Of a stretch of 64,000 nt of DNA, positions 26,732 through 33,814 are shown in pieces (position 1 is the first letter of the stretch; each line of letters begins with the position of its first letter). Made by a program: the position numbers and the translations under genes. The notes under the pieces were generated by a model. That model was given only the letters and a program-made list of their open reading frames with translations. It was not told where the DNA came from and ran no database searches. The stretch is from Methanothermococcus thermolithotrophicus DSM 2095 (GTDB lineage: Archaea > AGJL01 > Methanococci > Methanococcales > Methanococcaceae): the NCBI RefSeq assembly GCF_946463545.1, contig NZ_OX296583.1, positions 1,153,035-1,217,034 on the forward strand, read 5' to 3'.

Positions 26732-27475
26732 ATGAGCTTATTCAGTAGGTTTAAAAAAGAAAAGGAAGAAGATGCCCCTCAAAATGAAGAAGGTAATCAA
26801 CAAGAGGATAATAAAGAATCATTTAATCCCATTAAAAAATACAAAAAGAAAAAAGAACAAAAGGAAAAAGAAACATTGATTATCAATTCATTAAAACCAT
26901 ACAAATGCACTCAAAAAATAATAATGTGGAACGATGGGGGGAAGGAAACAATATATGGTTATCCTGTTGCATTGATACCAACTGAAACAGGTTATGTAAT
27001 ATTATATCGTATGAGGGCGGTTGATTTTTTTGATGAGCTGATTATTAAACTAAAATCTCTTTTTTTAGGTTATAAAGAACAATACCGGATACTGCGAGTT
27101 CCTGAATATTGTCTTCTAAAAAGTCCTGAGGTATTAACCATATACGCACACAGTTTTAGAGTCATTAACCCTCTCACGGAAGAAGCTATTCCAATAGAAG
27201 GGAACGACCCTCGACAAAGAGTATTTTGGGATATAGAACGACAAAAAGCAGAAGCATACAGAAATGCACTTCACAAGATAATGCATGATGAGCTCCCTAT
27301 TATTCTTGAAAGGGCCCTTGCTCTTAATCCAACAATGAGGGCATATCAAGGTAGGGAAAGTATGAAGGGAAGAAAAGAATCAAAGGCAAAAGAATTTTCA
27401 GGTGTTGAAATAGGATTCTCAGTATTTGATGAGCTTGAAAATCAATTGAAAAAGGAGGCAGGTATTGATGAGTGA
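26732..27475 (+). CDS. hypothetical soluble protein with charged N-terminus (247 aa)
   Basis: GGTGGTATT precedes ATG 26732, eight bases after the ATPase stop. Residues 1-50 are almost all K, E, D, Q and N (disordered). A folded region follows (about 55-190) with TGYVILYRMRAVDFF and PEVLTIYAHSFRV, then a helical end. No family recognised. Tight coupling to the ATPase suggests a partner role. Confidence 0.65.
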   Translation: MSLFSRFKKEKEEDAPQNEEGNQQEDNKESFNPIKKYKKKKEQKEKETLIINSLKPYKCTQKIIMWNDGGKETIYGYPVALIPTETGYVILYRMRAVDFFDELIIKLKSLFLGYKEQYRILRVPEYCLLKSPEVLTIYAHSFRVINPLTEEAIPIEGNDPRQRVFWDIERQKAEAYRNALHKIMHDELPIILERALALNPTMRAYQGRESMKGRKESKAKEFSGVEIGFSVFDELENQLKKEAGIDE

Positions 27476-27932
27476 TAAAATAAACATTCCTCCTATGGAA
27501 GAAGTTGTTAAACACAGTTCAGTTATAACTGATGATAATGGCGATAAAAATAACGAAGAAGACGTGGATGAAGATGAGAAAATAATGAAAAAAGAAGATA
27601 ATAATATTAAGGATAAACCGGTTGTTGAGGAAGTTGAAGGAGGGAAGGGGGGTGAGCTCGGGGCAGTTCCAAATATACCACCAATCCCCCCACTACCTAT
27701 GGGAGGGAACAGTGTTGAAGAAAATGAAGAAGAGGATGAAGAACAAAAGAGTCGAAGAGGAAGACCTAAAACAATTCATGCTAAAACAGTATGTGCTAAA
27801 AGCATGTTGGTTATTTTGAAAAAATTGAGAAAAATACAAGATAAAACTCTGCAAGATGAGGTTAAAGAACTAGCAGGAGATGCAATCTTGGAATTAAAGC
27901 ATTTGCACGATATTATTAATAAAATATTGTAA
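27468..27932 (+). CDS. hypothetical acidic protein with AT-hook-like motif (154 aa)
   Basis: ATG 27468 overlaps the previous frame's end and follows AAAGGAGG. The first 95 residues are acidic and disordered with a proline run (PNIPPIPPLPMGG); RRGRPK at about 95-100 is an AT-hook-like motif; the end is helical with two cysteine-free coils. Possibly a DNA-linked scaffold; unknown family. Confidence 0.62.
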   Translation: MSDKINIPPMEEVVKHSSVITDDNGDKNNEEDVDEDEKIMKKEDNNIKDKPVVEEVEGGKGGELGAVPNIPPIPPLPMGGNSVEENEEEDEEQKSRRGRPKTIHAKTVCAKSMLVILKKLRKIQDKTLQDEVKELAGDAILELKHLHDIINKIL

Positions 27933-27941
27933 GGTGATATT

Positions 27942-28409
27942 ATGAGTTTATTTGGATTGATTAAAAGAAATAACCGTGAAAATCAGAATATTCAAAGCAT
28001 GCAATTAACTGCTGATTTTGAAATAAAATATAAATCTCTTTTAGAGGATATTTCTTTATTAACAAATGATTTGAAAAAAGAGTTTGAAAAACATGCATAC
28101 TATTTAGCTATGAATAAGCTGCTATATGGTGCTGGTGTCGATAAGGCGGAGATGTTTATAGATTACCATGCAGGCAGAGTTTTGGAGTTGGAAAGAATTT
28201 TGACAAGATTATATAGGATTTTTGGGGACAATCCAAATCAATTATTGGAGATAGTTAAATTACAGAAGCAGAGGGCATTAGAAGATATTCAGAATACTGA
28301 TAATCTCCTTAAATTACTTGACCAGGATACGGAACTTGAAAAAATTAGGGGTATAGCAACTAAAAATGATAATACCAATTCAGAATCGAAGAGAAATCTA
28401 AAAAAGTAA
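27942..28409 (+). CDS. hypothetical helical protein (155 aa)
   Basis: AAGGTGATATT precedes ATG 27942. The protein is mostly helical and charged, with MSLFGLIKR at its start resembling the MSLFSRFKK start of the 247-aa protein two genes upstream, which hints at a shared N-terminal peptide. No known family. Part of the ATPase operon. Confidence 0.6.
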   Translation: MSLFGLIKRNNRENQNIQSMQLTADFEIKYKSLLEDISLLTNDLKKEFEKHAYYLAMNKLLYGAGVDKAEMFIDYHAGRVLELERILTRLYRIFGDNPNQLLEIVKLQKQRALEDIQNTDNLLKLLDQDTELEKIRGIATKNDNTNSESKRNLKK

Positions 28410-28433
28410 ATTAAGAGATATTGTGGTGAAAGT

Positions 28434-28700
28434 ATGAACATACATGATATTACACACAGGATGGGAATAATATATCAGCATGTTTTAGGAGACGATAATG
28501 ACTTGGAAAAATGCTTTTTAAGGTGGGGTGCTGAACTTGATGAAGATAATTGGGAGGAATATAGTAAAGCATTGGCACAATGGATGGCAATTAAGGAAGG
28601 AGTTGAGATGGCAATGGAGGAGTTAAAACAATTACAAAAATGGATGGTAGAAATGGGATACGATGAAGATATTGAGGATGATGAAGAAGAAATGGAATGA
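28434..28700 (+). CDS. hypothetical acidic protein (88 aa)
   Basis: GGTGAAAGT precedes ATG 28434. Helical, with a repeated aspartate/glutamate tail (DEDIEDDEEEME) and several tryptophans (RWG, NWEEY, QWMA, KWMVEM). Could be a DNA mimic or a chaperone-like acidic partner, but nothing proves it. The stop overlaps the ATG of a 22-codon frame (28697-28765) whose DNA resembles the end of the 17584-17901 gene and may be a duplicated remnant. Confidence 0.6.
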   Translation: MNIHDITHRMGIIYQHVLGDDNDLEKCFLRWGAELDEDNWEEYSKALAQWMAIKEGVEMAMEELKQLQKWMVEMGYDEDIEDDEEEME

Positions 28701-28862
28701 AGAAAGCACTTATTGAAACTGGTATAAATGCTATATTATACTCTAAACCTAAAACAATAGAGTGATTATTTTTTTAGACATTTGATAAACTAATCAAAGT
28801 ATAATTTGATTATTTTAGGTTAGTATTTTTCGGACATTCTAACATTATAAGAGGTAATCAAC

Positions 28863-29417
28863 ATGGGAGAAAATGACTGGGATATGGGATTAGATTATGA
28901 AGAAACTAAACAAAAACTCATCCAACAACTGGAATCATTGAGAAATAAGAAACCACTTTATAAAAACGACAGAAAAAAATATGCTTATTTGATTTTAGGG
29001 TTAATACAACTGAGAAATGGTTGCAGAATAGGGGAAGCGATTGAAGGACTAATCAAATTTACAAAATCAAAAGAACATGAAGTATCTGTTAAAGTGGAAA
29101 AAAGGAAAGATAATGCAATGAGAAAACTCATTCTTCCAAAGGAAATATCAAATAGAGATGTTGAACTGACAAAAGATGTGGTGTTGGAATGGGAAAATAA
29201 AACCATTAAACGAATTGCAAACAATGCATCATCATGGTATTTAACGAATTTAGGGATAAATACACACTCTTTGAGGTATTCCTACATTTCATACCTTGGT
29301 AAAAAGCAGTATCCTGCTCAAATTGTGGCATCAATAACCGGGCATAAAAAAATAGACATGATTTTAAAATATACTCAATCTAAAATAGCGGAGGATGTTT
29401 TGAGGAGAGAAGGATGA
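28863..29417 (+). CDS. compact tyrosine recombinase, catalytic domain only (184 aa)
   Basis: All catalytic positions of the tyrosine recombinase family can be placed: R55 in NGCRIGEA, K near 80, H135-x-x-R138 in HSLRYS, H161 in GHKK and the nucleophile Y170. The usual N-terminal core-binding domain is missing; only about 40 residues precede the catalytic fold. The helix-turn-helix protein that overlaps its end (ATGA) may supply DNA recognition. It is one of two recombinases in the element and may act in inversion, resolution or excision. Confidence 0.8.
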   Translation: MGENDWDMGLDYEETKQKLIQQLESLRNKKPLYKNDRKKYAYLILGLIQLRNGCRIGEAIEGLIKFTKSKEHEVSVKVEKRKDNAMRKLILPKEISNRDVELTKDVVLEWENKTIKRIANNASSWYLTNLGINTHSLRYSYISYLGKKQYPAQIVASITGHKKIDMILKYTQSKIAEDVLRREG

Positions 29418-29926
29418 TAGAAAAGGACGTTAATAAAATAGTTAGTTGGGATGAAATAAACAAAATCATTGCAGATTCCAATAAAGATTTGGTATTTATA
29501 AGAATGCCAGAATCAGTATTTAACCATCCCAAAATGGCATATAAAATCCAAGTTCTTAAAGAAAACACAAGAATATTTATTGAAGTTAAATCTAAACAAA
29601 GGGGAAGGAAGAGGAAAATAAATGAAACTCAAAAGAGAGAACTATTAAACCTTATAAAAGAAGGACATTCAATAAGAAAGACTGCAAAAATGGTCGGTAT
29701 TTCAAAATCTACTGTGTATGAATATGTAAAAGATGATATGATAAGTATGAAAAAAGAACAACTAAAAGAGTTGATCTATGAGTTTAAGGAAGTGTTTATT
29801 GAGAATGATTTATACGATATTGGATCCGTTCAGATATTACTTAGAGAGTTGGAACAGGCTGTTGAAATTGGTGATTTAAATCGAGCGTATGAGTTGTTAT
29901 CGGAGCTCCGAGAGTATTTCGAATAA
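29414..29926 (+). CDS. helix-turn-helix protein coupled to the compact recombinase (170 aa)
   Basis: ATG 29414 overlaps the recombinase stop. Residues of about 60-115 contain a basic RGRKRK patch and a resolvase-like helix-turn-helix (IRKTAKMVGISKSTVYEYVKDD). The N-terminal part is a small alpha-beta domain; the C-terminus is helical. No serine-recombinase catalytic domain is present. Overlap suggests both proteins work as one unit. Confidence 0.75.
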   Translation: MIEKDVNKIVSWDEINKIIADSNKDLVFIRMPESVFNHPKMAYKIQVLKENTRIFIEVKSKQRGRKRKINETQKRELLNLIKEGHSIRKTAKMVGISKSTVYEYVKDDMISMKKEQLKELIYEFKEVFIENDLYDIGSVQILLRELEQAVEIGDLNRAYELLSELREYFE

Positions 29927-29960
29927 CTTATGATCTATCATATAGTTAGGTAAAAACTAA

Positions 29961-30344
29961 TTAAAATCTTTTTATAAGTCTATAATTCTCATCAACATTG
30001 ATTAAATGATATTCCCCCACTACATCTCGAGGTTTGAGTTCATTAATTGCTCGTGCGACTGTTCTTTTCCATGAAATCCTTTTTTCTTTAGGGGTTATAT
30101 CTTCAATTGACTTAATTATCTCATGCACTTTCATACCAATATAATAATGTTTATCTTCCCATGAGGTATCCCATTTTTTACAATCAATATCAATCTCAGC
30201 GACATATTTCAATAACTCTTCCTTGGTTTCATCACTCAACTGTTCCCATAATTTTTCAGTTATAACAAATTCATCGTTTTCATCCAATATGATGAATGAA
30301 CCGTCTTCGAATAGTTCCTCAGCATCTTGCATACTTATTTGCAT
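29961..30344 (-). CDS. hypothetical protein (127 aa), minus-strand early module
   Basis: CAGGGTGATGTT precedes the ATG at 30344. The protein is acidic in its first half and has KRISWKRTVARAINELKPRD near the end, possibly a small DNA-binding helix pair. No family recognised. It lies at the end of the minus-strand genes that start at the repressor (31660). Confidence 0.6.
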   Translation of the reverse strand: MQISMQDAEELFEDGSFIILDENDEFVITEKLWEQLSDETKEELLKYVAEIDIDCKKWDTSWEDKHYYIGMKVHEIIKSIEDITPKEKRISWKRTVARAINELKPRDVVGEYHLINVDENYRLIKRF

Positions 30345-30714
30345 AACATCACCCTGTTTTAATCAATAATAGTAGTTGTATCAAGATAGTCGCTCCATGC
30401 TATGGCTATGTCAATACATGAGAGCCATTAGTGTTATCACATCTCATAATAACCCCTCCCTTGTTATAAGAATAAGAAATGCCCCCACGTTGGATTTGCT
30501 AAAAATATAATTTCATCAATACTTGAAAAAATAATTCTCCTACTCATCAAAACCCCCCAACCCCATCAGTTAGAAAAACCGCTTTAATAGATCCATTACT
30601 ATTCATAATTTTAGATAATTCCTTTGCCAGTCTCCGATACTGGCTTTTCAATGAACCCTCCTACTCTTTTAATACGGATTCGATTTTATCCCTGTCCATA
30701 ATATCATCTAAATA
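30345..30714 (-). other. chain of very short frames with strong ribosome binding sites
   Basis: No gene of normal size is supported. On the minus strand four tiny frames lie in series: 30661-30699 (12 aa), 30547-30651 (34 aa, TTG start after AGGAGGG), 30464-30547 (27 aa, start overlapping the previous stop as TGATG) and 30406-30447 (13 aa, after AAGGGAGGGG). Their spacing and sites look translational, but none resembles a known protein. Confidence 0.4.
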
Positions 30715-31221
30715 TTAACTCTCTTTCATTCTAATTTTGCAAATCAATTCATCAGGATTAAGTTTTTTATTCAACAATTCATTTCCCCTGCCATCTTCAC
30801 AAGGCACTTTTAAGGTTATACTTTTGACATGCCCTGTGATAGATGAATAGTTAGCATCCCATTTAGCCCCACAATCACGGCACCATATAACAATTTTCCT
30901 TTTAAAAATACCGTCTTTTACTATTTTAGCAGTAGTAAGACCCTTACAAAATGGACATAATTCAAAGTATTCCATTAAATCTGATTTTAAGTTAGAATAA
31001 AACTTCCAAGTGGATATTAGCATAAATAAACTTAACACTGTAAAAGAGATGCCGTAAAATAAATATTCCATATTTGGAGAACCATATGAAATGGACAGAC
31101 CACCTACTTTTATGATTGTAGAATCATGATACTTAATTAAAAAATACACTCCAAGAGCCAAGAATACAAAAGAAAACAGTAATGAAAAATAATAACCGGT
31201 GTTTATATTATCATATCTCAT
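30715..31221 (-). CDS. membrane protein with C-terminal zinc ribbon (168 aa)
   Basis: GTGGTGATC precedes the ATG at 31221. Two hydrophobic helices (about 8-30 and 52-75) are followed by a soluble part with CPFC and CRDCG, a zinc ribbon facing the cytoplasm or exterior. No family recognised. Downstream of the repressor on the same strand, so possibly expressed in the integrated state. Confidence 0.65.
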   Translation of the reverse strand: MRYDNINTGYYFSLLFSFVFLALGVYFLIKYHDSTIIKVGGLSISYGSPNMEYLFYGISFTVLSLFMLISTWKFYSNLKSDLMEYFELCPFCKGLTTAKIVKDGIFKRKIVIWCRDCGAKWDANYSSITGHVKSITLKVPCEDGRGNELLNKKLNPDELICKIRMKES

Positions 31222-31252
31222 GATCACCACAATTTATTCAATATGACTATAA

Positions 31253-31660
31253 TTATTGTTTTTTTATATGGACTTTTGAATTATTGCCTATAATAACACC
31301 ATCTCCATTAATGGTAACATCACCATTAATATTAATTCCAGAATTTAATGCTTCATCCCGTTCCTGTTCCAATTGTTCTGCCAATTCATATATTTTAAGT
31401 GCTTTTTTACCAAGTGGAGTGAGTGAATAAAATACCTTCGCTGTTCTCTTTGTAGGATCTTCGCATTCTTTTTTTATTAGACCTTCACTGAGTAAGTCGT
31501 TTAGTGCATTTGTTAATGATTTACCCTCTATTTTAGAATGTTTTTTTAATGCTCCAAAATGTAATTTACCCCATTTTGCAAGTAGTAGCATTACTGTCTT
31601 ACTGTTCTTTTTTGATATTGTTTGAAGCATTGTTTTCACAGTATCTGTTGATTTTATCAA
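31253..31660 (-). CDS. winged-helix transcription regulator, candidate element repressor (135 aa)
   Basis: Residues of about 20-85 form a winged helix (FGALKKHSKIEGKSLTNALNDLLSEGLI, then a wing and YSLTPLGKKAL), as in HxlR/MarR-like regulators. A short coil follows, and the last 25 residues repeat a polar ladder (ININGDVTINGDGVIIGN). The start TTG 31660 has no clear ribosome binding site; ATG 31630 is an alternative. It is divergent from the DUF2080-like gene across a region with two dyads, a typical lysogeny-control layout. Confidence 0.78.
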   Translation of the reverse strand: MIKSTDTVKTMLQTISKKNSKTVMLLLAKWGKLHFGALKKHSKIEGKSLTNALNDLLSEGLIKKECEDPTKRTAKVFYSLTPLGKKALKIYELAEQLEQERDEALNSGININGDVTINGDGVIIGNNSKVHIKKQ

Positions 31661-31702
31661 TATTATTTATTTAGTAATACATTAATCAATATGGTATATA
31701 TC

Positions 31703-31786
31703 TCCAATATTGGAATAATATCCAATAGAAAACTATATATAGTTAAGTGTTCCAAGATGTATAGTGTAAAATATTCCACTATTGGA
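31703..31786. promoter_or_regulatory. divergent control region with dyad operators
   Basis: A perfect palindrome TCCAATATTGGA (31703-31714) and a near copy TCCACTATTGGA (31775-31786) flank TATA-like CTATATATAG (about 31733-31742); half-sites TATCCAATAG (31719-31728) and TTCCAAG (about 31750) lie between. They sit between the winged-helix gene and the small plus-strand regulator, so they are probable binding sites of one or both. Confidence 0.65.
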
Positions 31787-31809
31787 TAACAATACAATAT
31801 GGTGAAAAC

Positions 31810-31980
31810 ATGAAGGAAATATTGATTGTAGAAAACAAAGAGGTAAAGAGTAATGGAAATACCGGACGTGTATTAGTTCCTAAAAGGTACCTCGGAAAGA
31901 AAGTAAATGTCTATCTTTTGGAAGAGAATGGAGATACTGAAATTTTAGAAAATAACAACAAAAAAGTAAAATTGAGGTGA
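31810..31980 (+). CDS. small AbrB/DUF2080-like DNA-binding regulator (56 aa)
   Basis: GGTGAAAAC precedes ATG 31810; the stop TGA is at 31978-31980, four bases before the next start. The core NTGRVLVPKRYLGKKVNVYLLE matches the short swapped-hairpin type of AbrB-like proteins annotated as DUF2080 in archaea. It is short and easily missed. As first plus-strand gene after the operator region it may be a Cro- or antitoxin-like regulator. Confidence 0.75.
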   Translation: MKEILIVENKEVKSNGNTGRVLVPKRYLGKKVNVYLLEENGDTEILENNNKKVKLR

Positions 31981-31984
31981 AAGA

Positions 31985-32218
31985 ATGAGAATATCAAAAA
32001 AGAACTGGAATATGCTAGACCCACTAAACAGAGAAGCAAAAAGAAAATACGGGGCTTGGATTTACAGGCTTGGGTATGATAGCGATGGAAATTTCATATT
32101 CATAAAAAATGGTGAATACTTGTACAGGGGAACCAACAACGATGAACTTAACGATATGATGCAGAAAGAACTGGCAACACTTGGAGTTGGATATAAAATA
32201 ATAGAAGTTCATGGATGA
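31985..32218 (+). CDS. hypothetical protein (77 aa)
   Basis: GGTGAAAGA precedes ATG 31985. Small alpha-beta protein with many aromatic and charged residues (KYGAWIYRLGYDSDG); no cysteine, signal or membrane segment; no family recognised. Early plus-strand operon leading to the integrase and helicase. Confidence 0.62.
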   Translation: MRISKKNWNMLDPLNREAKRKYGAWIYRLGYDSDGNFIFIKNGEYLYRGTNNDELNDMMQKELATLGVGYKIIEVHG

Positions 32219-32236
32219 AAAAGAGGGGGTGAATAC

Positions 32237-32572
32237 ATGGTAAAAGTGTTTGTTGAGAATGCACCTTATTGTCCAGAATGTCCAAATGGTCCTATGGTAT
32301 GGGATGAGGACGAGTATGGCTGGTATTGTTTAAACTGCGGATATTTTGATGATACTGATGAGGAGGATACTGATTATATGTTTGAAGATGTTGAGGTTCC
32401 AGAGCCAGTAACATTCAAGGAGTCAATATTAAATGCAATTGGGAAACGTGATGAGATGACCTATAAGCAATTGAAGGAAGTGGTTTTAAAAGAGTTAGAT
32501 AAAGTGTTAAAGGAACTAAAAGATGATGGGGAGATATACGAGCCAGAAGAAGGAGTATATAAAATATTATGA
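32237..32572 (+). CDS. zinc-ribbon plus winged-helix protein (111 aa)
   Basis: GAGGGGGTG precedes ATG 32237. The N-terminal part has CPEC at about 12-15 and CLNCG at about 34-38, a zinc ribbon like those of basal transcription factors. Residues of about 60-111 look like a winged helix (MTYKQLKEVVLKELDKVLKELKDDG). Possibly a regulator of element transcription or replication. The stop overlaps the next frame (ATGA). Confidence 0.7.
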   Translation: MVKVFVENAPYCPECPNGPMVWDEDEYGWYCLNCGYFDDTDEEDTDYMFEDVEVPEPVTFKESILNAIGKRDEMTYKQLKEVVLKELDKVLKELKDDGEIYEPEEGVYKIL

Positions 32573-32583
32573 GGGGGAAAACA

Positions 32584-32868
32584 ATGCTAAAAAGATTCAC
32601 TTTATACAAAAACATAGATTCAAGAAGATTGAGATTCATCTTACACCAATTACAAGACTTAAACACAATAGACACACATACACTAATCGAAGTTTCGAAA
32701 TTAAAGAAAAAATATGAGAAAAAACTCACACTAATAGATGAAGAAATAGAGATCGTTGAAAAATACGGAAGGAAAACAAACGAACTACTTAATTATATAA
32801 TATACATGGAAGAGCTCAGGGAGGAACATGAAACCAGACATTCAACTCCTGTATCTCAAACGCAGTAA
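32584..32868 (+). CDS. hypothetical helical protein (94 aa)
   Basis: GAGGGGGAAAAC favours ATG 32584 over ATG 32569. The chain is lysine-rich and helical, probably coiled coil. It overlaps the start of the integrase by about 40 bases in another frame, which suggests translational coupling. No family recognised. Confidence 0.6.
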   Translation: MLKRFTLYKNIDSRRLRFILHQLQDLNTIDTHTLIEVSKLKKKYEKKLTLIDEEIEIVEKYGRKTNELLNYIIYMEELREEHETRHSTPVSQTQ

Positions 32869-33793
32869 AGAAGATACAGAAAAGGAACAGGGAGATAATA
32901 AATGGCTAACTAAATTCATAGAAGAAAGGCTATTCGATAATATAGCAGAAACTACAATAAAGTCAGACGTTAAGCGATTGAATATTTTCCTTAATTACTG
33001 TAAAAGAATCAACAAAGAGCCTGATCAACTTACTAAATCAGATTTTATTAAATTTTTTAACTACCTGGAAACTGAAAGGAAAATATCAATCAACACCCAA
33101 GACAAATACCATAAATTACTAAAAGTATTCTACCGACTGATGAGATTGAACAACTACAGGGAATTTGCAGAAGAATGCAAGGAAAGAAAGAGATTTACAC
33201 GGTATGAGAAGAAACACTATGACTTAATCACAGAATCAGAATTGGATAAAATATTAAGAGAAATAGGAAAATCCACCAGCAGAACAAAAGAACGAGACAT
33301 ACTAATAATAAGGTTTTTATGGGACACGGGGGCAAGGGCATCAGAGGTTTTAAATCTCACATATAAGGACTGCGATTTAAAAAAAGGGATATTCAGATTA
33401 CGAAACACAAAAGGAAAAGAAGAACGGCTTGTAGTATGCAGGGATGACACATTACAGTTCCTTAATTGGCATATTCGATACAACATAAAACAAGAGGATG
33501 ACGACCCAATATTTCAAACAAACTATGGCAAAAAAGTAACAAAAGATTGGATAAGTAAAATATTCAGAAAAGCAGTTAAAAAACTACAAAATGAAGGAAA
33601 ACTTCCAAAAAACAAAAGAATTGTTCTACATTCCTTAAGGCATGGGAGGATTGTTAAAATGCTGGAAGATGGAATAAACATAGAATTAATAAAAGAATAT
33701 GTTGGTCATAAAAACATAGAAACTACTCTAATTTACGCCCATGCCAGTGAAAGAATGAAAAAAAGTTTAGAAGATATTAGGCGAAAATTGTAA
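32828..33793 (+). CDS. element integrase, full-length tyrosine recombinase (321 aa)
   Basis: N-terminal core-binding (SAM-like) domain at about 25-120, then the catalytic domain with R170 (WDTGAR), K195 (NTKGK), H268-x-x-R271 (HSLRHG), H294 (VGHKN) and nucleophile Y303 (LIYAHAS). GGGAGGAAC precedes ATG 32828. It is complete and does not contain the att sequence, unlike SSV-type integrases that split on insertion. It most likely inserted the element into tRNA-Ser. Confidence 0.92.
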   Translation: MKPDIQLLYLKRSKEDTEKEQGDNKWLTKFIEERLFDNIAETTIKSDVKRLNIFLNYCKRINKEPDQLTKSDFIKFFNYLETERKISINTQDKYHKLLKVFYRLMRLNNYREFAEECKERKRFTRYEKKHYDLITESELDKILREIGKSTSRTKERDILIIRFLWDTGARASEVLNLTYKDCDLKKGIFRLRNTKGKEERLVVCRDDTLQFLNWHIRYNIKQEDDDPIFQTNYGKKVTKDWISKIFRKAVKKLQNEGKLPKNKRIVLHSLRHGRIVKMLEDGINIELIKEYVGHKNIETTLIYAHASERMKKSLEDIRRKL

Positions 33794-33814
33794 AAATAGT
33801 AGACAAGGGATAAT

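Noticed and set aside
28697-28765. 22-codon frame after the 88-aa gene
   Set aside because: Possible remnant sharing DNA similarity with the end of the 17584-17901 gene, but too short and without its own ribosome binding site to list as a gene.
32828-33793. SSV-type integrase that is split by insertion
   Set aside because: The gene is complete inside the element and the att repeat is in the tRNA, about 5 kb away.
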